Shown here: piece after piece, positions 17,609-26,319 of the stretch
Numbering within the stretch: position 1 is the first letter of the stretch
Layout: every line of letters begins with the position of its first letter
NCBI GenBank assembly: GCA_910589155.1
Contig: CAJURY010000001.1
Coordinates: 326,668-390,667 of the forward strand
From: an uncultured Oscillospiraceae bacterium
Lineage (GTDB): Bacteria; Bacillota; Clostridia; Oscillospirales; Oscillospiraceae
Direction of reading: 5' to 3'
DNA length: 64,000 nucleotides
The notes under the pieces: model-generated
What the model was told of the DNA's origin: nothing
The model's input: the letters and a program-made list of their open reading frames with translations, nothing else
Database searches by the model: none
Translations under genes and position numbers: made by a program

Positions 17609-18133
17609 TTAAAATCCCTCGTCCTCATGAAAACCGATCGACGCAAACATCTCGTCCATACATTCTTGCAGTTCGCCGCCGTTTTCTTCCGCCGTCTGGA
17701 AGGTCAAAGTATAGCAGTAGGTTCCGTCGTCAAACACAACGCCGCGGCACACCTGCTGCCCCTGCTCGGAAGCGGCAGACCATACAAAATCATACCGCGC
17801 CATATCGAAGGCTTTGGTTTCCATCACTGTCAGCTCGTTTTTGGAAAAGCCAGTCATGCGCTTGATTGCGCTTTCGGCGGTGCTTTGCATGGTCTCCTGG
17901 ACAATTTCATACTTCCCCTCGGCCTGCTGATAAACTGTCCCCTCAGAAAATGCATCCGCCGACTGCACTGCGTCCTCCGGCGCAGTAAAATCCATGGTCA
18001 ATTGTACGGGTACTTTACCATCCACGGATAAATAAATCTGGTCTGATACCGTTTCCCACACTACCGTATCTCTTTGGCAGCCTGAAAAACACAGCATCCC
18101 CAAAATTCCGCACAAAAACAATACTTTTCTCAT
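17609..18133 (-). CDS. Small lipoprotein of unknown function
   Basis: 174 aa. The signal peptide ends in the lipobox FSGC with the lipidated Cys at residue 19. The ATG at 18133 is chosen because GGAGG lies 9 nt upstream; an earlier ATG at 18151 would put six polar residues before the signal. The mature part is about 155 residues, acidic, with no motif recognised; it looks like a small alpha/beta extracellular domain. It diverges from the DUF1294 gene with only 35 bp between start codons, so at least one of the two promoters must lie inside the other gene or none is shared. Confidence 0.7.
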   Translation of the reverse strand: MRKVLFLCGILGMLCFSGCQRDTVVWETVSDQIYLSVDGKVPVQLTMDFTAPEDAVQSADAFSEGTVYQQAEGKYEIVQETMQSTAESAIKRMTGFSKNELTVMETKAFDMARYDFVWSAASEQGQQVCRGVVFDDGTYCYTLTFQTAEENGGELQECMDEMFASIGFHEDEGF

Positions 18134-18168
18134 AAAATCCGACCTCCACACAAAAAGGAATGATAAAA

Positions 18169-18429
18169 ATGAAGTACCTCCCGGCCTATCTACTGTTAAT
18201 CAATGCGGCAAGTCTTCTTTTTATGTATGCGGATAAGCGCCGCGCCATAAAAAAGCGCTGGCGTATTTCTGAAGCAACCCTCATGACCTTAGCCGCTATT
18301 GGCGGCAGCCTTGGCGCATTGGCAGGAATGCTCCTGTTCCGACATAAAACCCGGCATCCAAAATTCTACATTGGCGTTCCGGCCTTGCTGCTGCTTCAAA
18401 TAATCCTTTTATTTTTCGTGTTTTCATAG
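18169..18429 (+). CDS. DUF1294 family small membrane protein
   Basis: 86 aa, two hydrophobic segments (residues ~4-21 and ~66-85) plus a hydrophobic central stretch. The motifs FMYADKRRAIKKRWRISEATL, GGSLGA and FRHKTRHPKFYIGVP are the DUF1294 signature. The role is unknown. The ATG at 18169 is used because AAGGA lies about 8 nt before it; the in-frame ATG at 18160 is too close to that site. Confidence 0.88.
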   Translation: MKYLPAYLLLINAASLLFMYADKRRAIKKRWRISEATLMTLAAIGGSLGALAGMLLFRHKTRHPKFYIGVPALLLLQIILLFFVFS

Positions 18430-18441
18430 GAGGTATTTGTC

Positions 18442-18504
18442 TTGGAAAGGAAAACAGAGACTCCAACCCATTGCTTCTTTGGTTACTCCTATTACGGAAT
18501 CTAG
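18442..18504 (+). CDS. Candidate 20-aa microprotein
   Basis: A TTG-started frame of 20 codons plus TAG, encoding MERKTETPTHCFFGYSYYGI. A perfect AGGAGGT (18428-18434) overlaps the DUF1294 stop and lies 7 nt before the TTG. The frame ends 15 nt before a strong terminator, so it would be the last reading unit of the DUF1294 transcript. The aromatic C-terminus and single cysteine give no recognised family. It could equally be a chance Shine-Dalgarno. Confidence 0.35.
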   Translation: MERKTETPTHCFFGYSYYGI

Positions 18505-18519
18505 GAAAAGTTTTATAGT

Positions 18520-18553
18520 AAAGACCTCAAAGGACAGTCCCTTTGAGGTCTTT
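18520..18553. terminator. Bidirectional terminator between DUF1294 and rsgA
   Basis: AAAGACCTCAAAGG (18520-18533) pairs with CCTTTGAGGTCTTT (18540-18553), 6-nt loop, followed on plus by TTG and preceded by a T-run in the stem. It lies between convergent transcripts and probably ends both the plus-strand unit and the long minus-strand operon at rsgA. Confidence 0.85.
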
Positions 18554-18560
18554 TTGCGCT

Positions 18561-19448
18561 TTACTTTTTTAATTCCCACACTTTAATATCCTTTGCTTTT
18601 TCGTACAGACGCACATAACTGTCATATCGGCTTTTTTGCAGCATTCCCGCTTTCAGCGCCCCTCGAACCGCGCATTCCGGCTCTTGCAGGTGAGCGCAAT
18701 CATGAAATTGGCATTTTCCAAGAAAAGGCGCAAAATCAGGAAATGCATACTGCAAGTTTTCCTTTAAAATAACGTCCATTCTATCCGTATCAAAGGAAGA
18801 AAAGCCCGGCGTGTCTGCAACCCAAGTATTTTCATCCAGAGAAAACAGCTCCACATGACGGGTGGTATGCCGGCCGCGCCCCAGTTTTTGCGATACCTCG
18901 CCAGTTAACAATTGCAATTTTGGCGCTAAACAGTTCAGAACGCTGCTTTTTCCCACGCCGGAATTTCCTGTAAAGGCCGTCAGCTTCCCCGCGATGGCAG
19001 CGCGCAACTGCGCAATACCCTCTCCCGTTTCCGCACTGGTGCGAATGACCTGAAATCCCGCCGCCTTGTAAATGGCAGATAAGGCATCCGCTACCTCTAA
19101 ATCCGTCTTATTGACGCACAAAATCACCGGAACCTCCTGGTGACCGGCAATGGCGCTGACGCGATCAATTAAAAAAGGTTCCGTTATGGGGTTGACATTG
19201 GCGGCAAAAACTACCAGCGCATCCAGGTTGGCTACTGCTGGGCGGATGAAACTATTTTTCCTGGGAAAAATTTCCTCCACCATTCCTTTGTTGCCAGTGC
19301 GGGAAATCCGCACCAAATCTCCTGTTAATGGGGAGTCTCCAATTTTACGGAAATGCCCTCTGGCACGGCAAGTAACCGTGCCAGAGGGGGTATTCACGTC
19401 ATAAAATCCGCTGAGAGACTTGATAATTCGTCCTGTTTGCAGTTCCAT
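18561..19448 (-). CDS. rsgA: Ribosome small-subunit-dependent GTPase RsgA
   Basis: 295 aa circularly permuted GTPase that assists 30S maturation. It has an N-terminal OB fold (residues ~1-65), G4 NKTD at 113-116, then G1 GNSGVGKS at 161-168 and G3 DTPG near 212. The C-terminal zinc domain has C246, C251, H253 and C259. Its ATG overlaps the last base of the prkC stop (TGATG), so the two are translationally coupled. The order prpC-prkC-rsgA is standard in Firmicutes. It is the last gene of the operon before a terminator; rpe, which often follows, is absent. Confidence 0.97.
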   Translation of the reverse strand: MELQTGRIIKSLSGFYDVNTPSGTVTCRARGHFRKIGDSPLTGDLVRISRTGNKGMVEEIFPRKNSFIRPAVANLDALVVFAANVNPITEPFLIDRVSAIAGHQEVPVILCVNKTDLEVADALSAIYKAAGFQVIRTSAETGEGIAQLRAAIAGKLTAFTGNSGVGKSSVLNCLAPKLQLLTGEVSQKLGRGRHTTRHVELFSLDENTWVADTPGFSSFDTDRMDVILKENLQYAFPDFAPFLGKCQFHDCAHLQEPECAVRGALKAGMLQKSRYDSYVRLYEKAKDIKVWELKK

Positions 19449-21508
19449 CAGAAAGTAACCTCAAGGGTTGTATACAAGGTATTGTCGATATAAATTTCAT
19501 AGGTATAGGTTTTGCCCTTATCGCCCTCCAGAAGCACTGGCATGGCGCTTTCAGATGGGTCAACCTCTACATCCTCATAAACCTTTTCGCCATTCAGGCG
19601 AATGCTCAGCACATAGGATTCCGTCCGATCCGTAGGTAGGTTGATGGTTTCCGTACGCTTCACCTTTTCCGGCTCAGTTTTCGGCGGATCTGTAGGCGCG
19701 GCTGTGGGCGGTTCCGTAGGCGGTTCTGTTTCCACAGGACCATTGGAAATCTTTAAAAATACCACCGTACCTTCTGCAACCTCATCATTGGGCTTGACAG
19801 ACTGATCCACAACCTCGTTTTTATCCGCGTCGCTGTCCACGCGCTCATAGTCGTACTCCAATTTTCTGCTCTTCAAAATTTCGATGGCCTTGGTAATATC
19901 CATCCCACGCACATCCGGGCACTTTGCCATTTTGGTTTCCGGTCCCTTGCTGACCCAAATATGCACTTCCTGCCCGGTAGTAAGCTCCTCGCCATACTCC
20001 GGCTGGGTACGGGTAATGCGGCCAGCCTCGATGGTATCGTGGTATTCTTCTTCCACAATAATGCTAAGGCGCATATCCAAACCCTTCAAATATTTTTCCG
20101 CGTTTTCCCGGGAACGATTGGTGAGATCGGACATCTTATCTGTTCTCGGCCCTTGACTGACGGTAAATTTAATCTTTGTGCCGGGCTTGACGCTGGAATT
20201 GGCGTCAGGATCCTGATCCATGATTTCGCCGTCTTTATACTCATCGCTAAATTCGTAAATATCATCCACCAAGGTAAAATCCGGGTAATCCTTACTGTCC
20301 AGCTCTGCATAAACCTGACCGATAAAGTTCGGCACCTCCACCAAATCCGGGGTAGAAGCAAAGCCGCCCTTGAACGCAAAAACAGCAAAAATGATTATTG
20401 CGATTACCGCAACAGCCGCGCAGGAAAAAATCGCAATGGTAGCGGCTTTGTTGCCGGTATCCTTTTCTTCTTCCTCCGGCAAAGGCTTCTGGGGCTGGGT
20501 ACGACGCAGCTTTTCGCTGTTTTGGCGAATGCGTTCCGCTTCCGCGCTACTTCTGTAATCCCGTCTTGGCGCGTCAGGCCGAACGCCCGCTACACGCTCC
20601 GCCGCATTTTTTGGTGCGGGACGCTTAGGCGCGGCGCTGGGTCTAGGCGCCGCGGGGGGCATATCAAAGTAAAACCGAATCGAAGGATTTTTGCGGAATT
20701 CTTCTAAATCATATAGCATTTCCGTAGCGGAAGCGTAACGCCGGGCAGGGTCGACCTCCATAGCATGAAGAATAATCTGCTCAAAGCCGTCTGGAATGTT
20801 GGCGTTCAAAGCGGATGGCAAAATCGCGCCGCCGCTGATATGCTGCAAAGCAACCGCCACTGGAGACTCCCCGTCGTAGGGAGGACGTCCTGTGAGCATT
20901 TCATACATCACAACGCCCAGCGCATAGAGATCCGAACGGTTATCCACTCGCCCGCCTTTGGCCTGCTCTGGAGAAATATAATGAACGGAACCCAGGGCCT
21001 CCTTGGTAAGGGTATTCTGGGCGGACATAATCCGGGCAATGCCAAAGTCCGTGACTTTAGCAGATCCGTTTTTTAAAATCATGACGTTATGGGGTTTAAT
21101 GTCCCGGTGCACAATGCCGGAATTGTGCGCGTGTTCCAGGGCTTTTGCAATCTGCATCGACCAGTGCAGCGCTTCCCGCCAGGTAAGTACGCCTTTGATC
21201 TCCATGTACTGCTTTAACGTCATCCCCTCCACCAGTTCCATGACGATATAATCCGCGTCGCCGCTGGTAGAGACGTCAAAGACACTAACAATATTGGGAT
21301 GATTCAGCATGGCGACCGCCTGCGCTTCCGCATGGAAGCGGCGGCGGAAATCGCTGTCTTGGGAATACTCATCTTTCAAAATTTTGATGGCCACCAAACG
21401 ATTCAGCCTGTGGCATCTGGCTTTGTAAACAACAGCCATGCCGCCTGTACCGATAACCTCCAGAATCTCATAGCGGTTGTCCAGCAGCCGGCCTATGTAT
21501 TTATCCAT
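19448..21508 (-). CDS. prkC: PASTA-domain serine/threonine protein kinase PrkC
   Basis: 686 aa membrane Hanks-type kinase that senses peptidoglycan fragments. The kinase domain (~12-275) has GTGGMAVVYKA, Lys42, catalytic HRDIKPHN (Asp135) and DFG (Asp154). A Pro/Ala/Arg-rich juxtamembrane linker leads to one transmembrane helix (355-379). Three PASTA repeats follow (~388-456, 457-525, 526-593). A Thr/Pro-rich spacer (around 595-620) and a small beta-rich C-terminal domain complete it. It is cotranscribed with its phosphatase prpC, 14 bp upstream, and with rsgA. Confidence 0.97.
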   Translation of the reverse strand: MDKYIGRLLDNRYEILEVIGTGGMAVVYKARCHRLNRLVAIKILKDEYSQDSDFRRRFHAEAQAVAMLNHPNIVSVFDVSTSGDADYIVMELVEGMTLKQYMEIKGVLTWREALHWSMQIAKALEHAHNSGIVHRDIKPHNVMILKNGSAKVTDFGIARIMSAQNTLTKEALGSVHYISPEQAKGGRVDNRSDLYALGVVMYEMLTGRPPYDGESPVAVALQHISGGAILPSALNANIPDGFEQIILHAMEVDPARRYASATEMLYDLEEFRKNPSIRFYFDMPPAAPRPSAAPKRPAPKNAAERVAGVRPDAPRRDYRSSAEAERIRQNSEKLRRTQPQKPLPEEEEKDTGNKAATIAIFSCAAVAVIAIIIFAVFAFKGGFASTPDLVEVPNFIGQVYAELDSKDYPDFTLVDDIYEFSDEYKDGEIMDQDPDANSSVKPGTKIKFTVSQGPRTDKMSDLTNRSRENAEKYLKGLDMRLSIIVEEEYHDTIEAGRITRTQPEYGEELTTGQEVHIWVSKGPETKMAKCPDVRGMDITKAIEILKSRKLEYDYERVDSDADKNEVVDQSVKPNDEVAEGTVVFLKISNGPVETEPPTEPPTAAPTDPPKTEPEKVKRTETINLPTDRTESYVLSIRLNGEKVYEDVEVDPSESAMPVLLEGDKGKTYTYEIYIDNTLYTTLEVTF

Positions 21509-21522
21509 AAAAAAACTCCCTT

Positions 21523-22254
21523 CTAAACCACAATCAGCACGCTGGTAACATTATCCGGCGCCCCTCTGGACTTAGCAATATCAATCAAACGGCGACAGCA
21601 AAGCTGTTTATTGACGCCGTGTACCACTTCAAACAAAATTTCCTGATCGTCCATCAGGTTGCTGAGACCGTCTGTGCAGAGCAAAATACAGTCTCCTTTT
21701 TCCAGTTCCAACTGAAATAAATCGCATTCCACAATCGGCTCCGTTCCAATGGCTCTGGTGATAAAATTTTTACCGGGATAACGCTTGGCCTGCTCCTGGG
21801 TCAGTTCTCCCCGCTGCACCATCAGCTGCACCAGAGAATGGTCCGTAGTGACGCACTGCACTCCTTCCTGATTCAGAAGGTACGCCCGGCTGTCCCCTAC
21901 GTTTACAATCGCGGCATGGTTTTCTTCCACCCAGGCAGCTACCAGGGTGGTACCCATACCCCGGAAATCATCAAATTGCTGCGCTTGGTCGTATACCGTA
22001 AAATTGGCAAGCTTTACAGCGCTGCAAAGCATTTGCCCCGCCTGCTCAGCAGTCATACCTGGTTTATAGGAGCGGCGCACCTCCTGCACAAATACGTCGA
22101 TTGCAAGAGAGCTTGCCACATTGCCGGATTTTGCGCCGCCCATACCGTCGCATACGACGCAAAGCATACTATGCCGATCCAGCGTTTCCATGCGCATTGC
22201 ATCTTGATTTTGCGTGCGAACGCATCCCGCGTCAGAAAGTCCCCATGACTGCAT
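21523..22254 (-). CDS. prpC: PP2C-type serine/threonine phosphatase PrpC (Stp1)
   Basis: 243 aa metal-dependent phosphatase that reverses PrkC phosphorylation. Motifs: SDAGCVRTQNQDA at the N-terminus, VCDGMGGAKSGN with the metal aspartate, GDSRAYLL, TDHSLVQ and CTDGLSNLM, then RGAPDNVTSVLIVV. The start is the ATG at 22254, with AAGGGGG about 7 nt upstream; the frame is open to 22326 but the extra 24 residues do not fit the family. It lies between rlmN and prkC, the usual order. Confidence 0.96.
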   Translation of the reverse strand: MQSWGLSDAGCVRTQNQDAMRMETLDRHSMLCVVCDGMGGAKSGNVASSLAIDVFVQEVRRSYKPGMTAEQAGQMLCSAVKLANFTVYDQAQQFDDFRGMGTTLVAAWVEENHAAIVNVGDSRAYLLNQEGVQCVTTDHSLVQLMVQRGELTQEQAKRYPGKNFITRAIGTEPIVECDLFQLELEKGDCILLCTDGLSNLMDDQEILFEVVHGVNKQLCCRRLIDIAKSRGAPDNVTSVLIVV

Positions 22255-22353
22255 ATGCGCGCCCCCTTCCGGTAAAGATTGACTATTTAGCATTTTATCA
22301 AAAATGCTTTCATATTGCAATGGCAAATTCTATAAAAAGCAGAATTTAATCCT

Positions 22354-23412
22354 TCAAATTTCTCGTTTTTTCTCCTGCGTCGCTTCCCTTTTTTCAAATT
22401 TCCGGCGAAGCTGTCCGCAGGAAGCGTCAATATCGCCGCCCAGGGTTCTGCGAACCGTGGCGGAAACGCCGCCGTCTTGCAATATTTTTTGAAAAGCGGC
22501 CACTGCTTTGCGGCTGCTAGGATGCAGCGGACTTTCCTCCACACGGTTGAGCGGAATGAGATTCACATGGGCGGGCAATCCTTTCAGCTTGCGCAGCAGC
22601 AATTTGGCGCATTCCGGCGTATCGTTTACCCCGTCGATCATAGCGTATTCAAAAGAAATCCGCCGGCTGGTTTTCTCATAATAAGCCCGGCAGCCCTCCA
22701 AAAGCGTCTCCACAGGATACGCCTTGTTGATTGGCATAATGGTATTGCGGATTTCATCGCTGGGCGCGTGCAAGGACACAGACAGCGTAAGCTGCAATTT
22801 TTCCTCCGCCAGCTTGTAAATTTTCGGCACAAGGCCACAGGTAGACAGGCTAATATGCCGCATACTAATGTTCAGCCCGTTGGGACTGTTCACCAGTTCC
22901 AAAAAGCGCATAACGGTATCGTAATTATCCAAGGGTTCTCCAATACCCATAAGTACAATATGCGAAACAGGCAAGCCAGAATCCAGTTGGGTAAAAAGCA
23001 CCTGATCCAGCATTTCCGAAGGGGTAAGCCTTCGGACAAGACCGCCTTTGGTGGACGCGCAGAAAGCGCAGCCCATGGCGCAGCCAACCTCCGAAGAAAT
23101 ACAGACGGTATTGCCATAGTGGTAGCGCATCAGTACTGTTTCCACACAGTTGCCGTCGTTCAGCCGCCAAAGGTATTTGATGGTTCCGTCCTTTTGGGAT
23201 TCCTGCCTGCGCACCGCTACAGGAACGGTAATCTCATACCGCTCCGCTAATCTTTCCCGCAGCTCTTTCGATAAGTTGGTCATCTCCTGAAAAGAGGAAA
23301 CGCCCTTATGCAGCCAGGAAAATACCTGCCCGGCGCGAAACGCCGGCAATCCCAGTTCCTGAAAAGCTGCGGTCATTTCTTCTTTTGTCATGGATTTCAG
23401 GTCGGTTTTCAT
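22354..23412 (-). CDS. rlmN: Dual-specificity RNA methyltransferase RlmN
   Basis: 352 aa radical-SAM enzyme methylating C2 of A2503 in 23S rRNA and A37 in some tRNAs. The cluster motif CAMGCAFCAST and the flanking SSEVGC are present, as is the GIGEPLDNYD stretch and the late cysteine in GGDIDASCGQLRR that resolves the intermediate. It starts ATG with GGAGG upstream inside the rsmB 3' end and overlaps it by 4 bp (ATGA). Confidence 0.97.
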   Translation of the reverse strand: MKTDLKSMTKEEMTAAFQELGLPAFRAGQVFSWLHKGVSSFQEMTNLSKELRERLAERYEITVPVAVRRQESQKDGTIKYLWRLNDGNCVETVLMRYHYGNTVCISSEVGCAMGCAFCASTKGGLVRRLTPSEMLDQVLFTQLDSGLPVSHIVLMGIGEPLDNYDTVMRFLELVNSPNGLNISMRHISLSTCGLVPKIYKLAEEKLQLTLSVSLHAPSDEIRNTIMPINKAYPVETLLEGCRAYYEKTSRRISFEYAMIDGVNDTPECAKLLLRKLKGLPAHVNLIPLNRVEESPLHPSSRKAVAAFQKILQDGGVSATVRRTLGGDIDASCGQLRRKFEKREATQEKKREI

Positions 23413-24716
23413 GCTTTCCTCCGCATTTTGCAGATAAAAAACCCATCCGTCTCGTGCTCGCCGGGTACAAGGGTCAGCATTCCAGAATGATCCTGGGAAA
23501 ATTCTGCGGGCAGAGGCAGCTCTTCCAGCGCAAAATCAGGATGCGTCCGCAAAAAGCTTGTCACAACGCCCTCGTTTTCCCGATATAAAAGGGTGCAGGT
23601 GCTGTACAGCAAAACCCCGCCAGGTTTGACATATTCCGACTGCTTGCATAGAATTTTAAGCTGCGTTTCAGGAAGTCTTGCAGCATCCGACAGCTTTTTA
23701 TAGCGAATATCCGGCTTTTTGCGGATAATACCGTAGCCGCTGCAAGGAACGTCCGCCAGAACCACGTCCATTTTTTGCAGCCACGCCGGATGATTTTCCG
23801 TGGCGTCCTGCTCCCGCACCACAATGCAGGCAAGACCCAGACGCTGGGCGTTTTTCTCAATAATCGTCGTTTTATGCCGGTGAATATCCGCAGAGCGAAC
23901 CTTACCGGTATTTTTCATATCAATAGCGGAAGCCATACTCTTGCCGCCGGGAGCCGCGCAGCAATCCAGCACACGCATACCCGGCTGAACCCCGGCGCAG
24001 AGAACCGCCAACCGGGAAGCCGCATCCTGCACATAAAAAAGCCCTTGCTGATAAGCGGCAAGCTGCTCAATATTGCCGGAATTGGCCAAAACAAAGCAGT
24101 TTTCCAGCCAAGGATGGGAGGCAACCGCAACTTCTTCCTCTTCCAGCGATTGCTTCACCTGCTCCGCCGAGGCTTTCAGAGGATTGACCTGAATTACGGT
24201 AAGGGGCGCGGCGTTATTGGCCTGAAGCATAGTCTCCAGCCGGTCTTTGCCGATGTAATCCGCCAGCGCATCCAAAAGCTCCTGGGGATGGCTGTACTTT
24301 ATCGCCAGATCCACCGGCTTTTGCAGCGCGTCCTTCTGGCGAATGGCATTGCGCAGCACCGCGTTTACCAAGCCCGCCGCTTTTTTACCGCCGTATTTTT
24401 TCGCCTGCTCCACCGCCTCGTTGACAGCTGCAGAGTCTGGAATTTTATCTGTAAAATAAAGCTGATACAGACCCAGCCGCAGCACGTCCCGTACAATCGG
24501 CTGCACACGCTTGATGCTGCCAGTCACCAATTGCCCCAGATAAAAGTCCAGCAAAAGCTTGTTTTGCATGGTACCGTAGCATAGACGGGTGGCCAGCGCC
24601 GCTTCCCTTTTATCCAGCTTGTCCTTTGCGATCATATCCTTCAGAACACCGTTTGACCATGCCGCGCGCTTTCTGCACGCAATGAGAACCCGCAGCGCAG
24701 TATCTCTTGCAGCCAT
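23409..24716 (-). CDS. rsmB: 16S rRNA m5C967 methyltransferase RsmB
   Basis: 435 aa. An N-terminal NusB-like helical RNA-binding domain (~1-135) precedes a SAM methyltransferase domain with CAAPGGKS, DVPCSGYG and the catalytic YSTCTL motif. The start ATG follows AAAAGGAGG. In related genomes it directly follows fmt or a small metallopeptidase gene; here the upstream gap of 195 bp holds the inverted-repeat element described at 24750-24910. It overlaps rlmN by 4 bp. Confidence 0.96.
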   Translation of the reverse strand: MAARDTALRVLIACRKRAAWSNGVLKDMIAKDKLDKREAALATRLCYGTMQNKLLLDFYLGQLVTGSIKRVQPIVRDVLRLGLYQLYFTDKIPDSAAVNEAVEQAKKYGGKKAAGLVNAVLRNAIRQKDALQKPVDLAIKYSHPQELLDALADYIGKDRLETMLQANNAAPLTVIQVNPLKASAEQVKQSLEEEEVAVASHPWLENCFVLANSGNIEQLAAYQQGLFYVQDAASRLAVLCAGVQPGMRVLDCCAAPGGKSMASAIDMKNTGKVRSADIHRHKTTIIEKNAQRLGLACIVVREQDATENHPAWLQKMDVVLADVPCSGYGIIRKKPDIRYKKLSDAARLPETQLKILCKQSEYVKPGGVLLYSTCTLLYRENEGVVTSFLRTHPDFALEELPLPAEFSQDHSGMLTLVPGEHETDGFFICKMRRKA

Positions 24717-24749
24717 AACGATTCCTCCTTTTATATTCCAAATTCTTTA

Positions 24750-24910
24750 GGAAGCTCTGATTCAATCGGCAAGAGCTGTCGGGGAGAGATTTTGTCACAG
24801 CCAAAAGTTCTAAAACCGGAGGAATACTGTGTGTATTTCCCAGTTTTAGAGCTGCACGGATGGGGCAAAAGATCCGCTGCACAGCCACAGACGATTGATT
24901 CAGAGTTTCC
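24750..24910. repeat. 161-bp MITE-like nested inverted-repeat element between fmt and rsmB
   Basis: Terminal arms GGAAGCTCTGATTCAATCG (24750-24768) and its inverted partner (24892-24910) match at 17 of 19 positions. TTTA occurs immediately outside both ends (24746-24749 and 24911-24914), as a target duplication would, and the right-hand copy contains the fmt stop codon. Inside are three smaller hairpins: AGCTGT/ACAGCC (24774-24802), a near-perfect 17-bp stem (24810-24827 with 24833-24849, loop TGTGT) and CTGCACGGAT/ATCCGCTGCACAG (24852-24884). No convincing gene is present. As RNA it would fold into a three-arm cloverleaf. MITE or structured RNA are the alternatives; I favour MITE. Confidence 0.7.
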
Positions 24911-24911
24911 T

Positions 24912-25826
24912 TTATTGTAACGGATGCCCACGAAAATAATCCGTCGCTTCCATACGTTTGCCGCCCTGCGCTTGCACCTGCCGCAATTCCACAACCGTAC
25001 CGTCTCCGGCAGCCACTGCCAAGCCGGTTTTTGTCACGCTAAGGATCGTCCCCGGCGCGGCGTCAGTTTTGGTTTCCATCACCTTAACCCGATAGACCTT
25101 CAGCAGCGTTCCTCGCACTTCAGCCGTCGCCACCGGCCAGGGGTTCAGCCCCCGCACCTGGCAGGAAATCTCCCAGGCGGATTTATTCCAGTCAATGGGA
25201 CTCATGCTCTTTTCCAGCATCGGCGCAAAGGTAACGCCGCTTGCGTCCTGGGGCGTTCTGTTGGCAGTCCCCGCTTCCACCGCCCACAAAGTATCCGACA
25301 GCAGTTCGCCGCCGATTACCGCCAGACGATCCAGAAGCTCCTTTGCGTTTTCTTCCGGGTCAATGGGCGTTTTCCGAATCTCAATCACATCGCCCGCGTC
25401 CATCTCCGCCGCCATATACATAGCGGTCACGCCGGTTTCCGAAAAGCCGTTTAAAATCGACCACTGCACAGGGCCGGAGCCTCGCAAAGCGGGCAGCACG
25501 CTGGCATGGATGTTAATGCAGCCCTTTTCCGGCAAATCCAGAATTTCCTGGGGCAATATTTTTCCGTAGGCCACTACGGCAATCACATCCGGCTTCCACT
25601 GGCGAAGTACTTCCATGGTTTCCGGCTCGCGCAGTCTAACCGGCTGATACACTGGAATATTCTGCGCTACGGCATATTCTTTCACCGGAGAAAAAATCAG
25701 CTTCATCCCCCGGTTTTTCTGGGCGTCCGGCTTTGTAAAAACGCCTACCACCTGATGGCCGTCCGCTATAAGCTTTTTCAGACACGTCGCCGCAATATCC
25801 GGCGTTCCCATAAATACAACGCGCAT
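24912..25826 (-). CDS. fmt: Methionyl-tRNA formyltransferase Fmt
   Basis: 304 aa enzyme that formylates initiator Met-tRNA using 10-formyl-THF. MRVVFMGTPDIAA at the N-terminus, the formyl-binding INIHASVLPALRGSGPVQW and the C-terminal tRNA-binding OB domain (from ~205) are all clear. It follows def by 4 bp, the standard pairing for initiator Met formylation and deformylation. Its TAA stop lies in the TTTA that flanks the inverted-repeat element. Confidence 0.97.
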   Translation of the reverse strand: MRVVFMGTPDIAATCLKKLIADGHQVVGVFTKPDAQKNRGMKLIFSPVKEYAVAQNIPVYQPVRLREPETMEVLRQWKPDVIAVVAYGKILPQEILDLPEKGCINIHASVLPALRGSGPVQWSILNGFSETGVTAMYMAAEMDAGDVIEIRKTPIDPEENAKELLDRLAVIGGELLSDTLWAVEAGTANRTPQDASGVTFAPMLEKSMSPIDWNKSAWEISCQVRGLNPWPVATAEVRGTLLKVYRVKVMETKTDAAPGTILSVTKTGLAVAAGDGTVVELRQVQAQGGKRMEATDYFRGHPLQ

Positions 25827-25830
25827 AGGC

Positions 25831-26301
25831 TCAGTATTCCTCCAACTCCTCCGGGGTCAAATAACGAATGACATGCTCCCGGTATAAATGTCCGTCCAAA
25901 TGCTCCAATTCATGGCAGAAGCAACGCGCCATCAGTTCTTCGCCCTCCACTTCAAACCATTCTCCATGACGATCCTGCGCCCGCACCTTGGCATAGTAGG
26001 GTCTTTTCACAAGCCCCCACTCCCCCGGTACACTGAGGCAACCCTCCGGCCCTTCCTGCTCGCCGCTGGATTCCAGAAGTTCTGGATTGATGAGTTCCAG
26101 CATTTCGTCTCCCCCGTCAATCACCACAATCCGGCGCAAAATACCCACTTGGGGCGCGGCCAGTCCAACGCCGCCGGCATCCAGAAGGGTTTCTTTCATA
26201 TCCTCCAGCAATGCGGCAAGCCGCTTATCAAATTTCTCCACCGGTCTGCAAACTTTATGCAGCGCCGGGTCTTTTTCTGTAAAAATCGTCCGCAATGCCA
26301 C
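25831..26301 (-). CDS. def: Peptide deformylase Def
   Basis: 156 aa metalloenzyme removing the formyl group from nascent proteins. The three family motifs are GVGLAAPQVG, EGCLSVPGE and HELEHLDGHLY, which carry the metal-binding Cys and two His. The start is a GTG at 26301 with AGGAGG upstream. It sits between priA and fmt. Confidence 0.97.
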   Translation of the reverse strand: MALRTIFTEKDPALHKVCRPVEKFDKRLAALLEDMKETLLDAGGVGLAAPQVGILRRIVVIDGGDEMLELINPELLESSGEQEGPEGCLSVPGEWGLVKRPYYAKVRAQDRHGEWFEVEGEELMARCFCHELEHLDGHLYREHVIRYLTPEELEEY

Positions 26302-26319
26302 GATTTCATCCTCCTGTAT

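Noticed and set aside
24731..24994. An 87-codon minus-strand frame spanning the fmt-rsmB gap
   Set aside because: It overlaps the fmt 3' end in another frame and runs through the inverted-repeat element; no homology or ribosome site.
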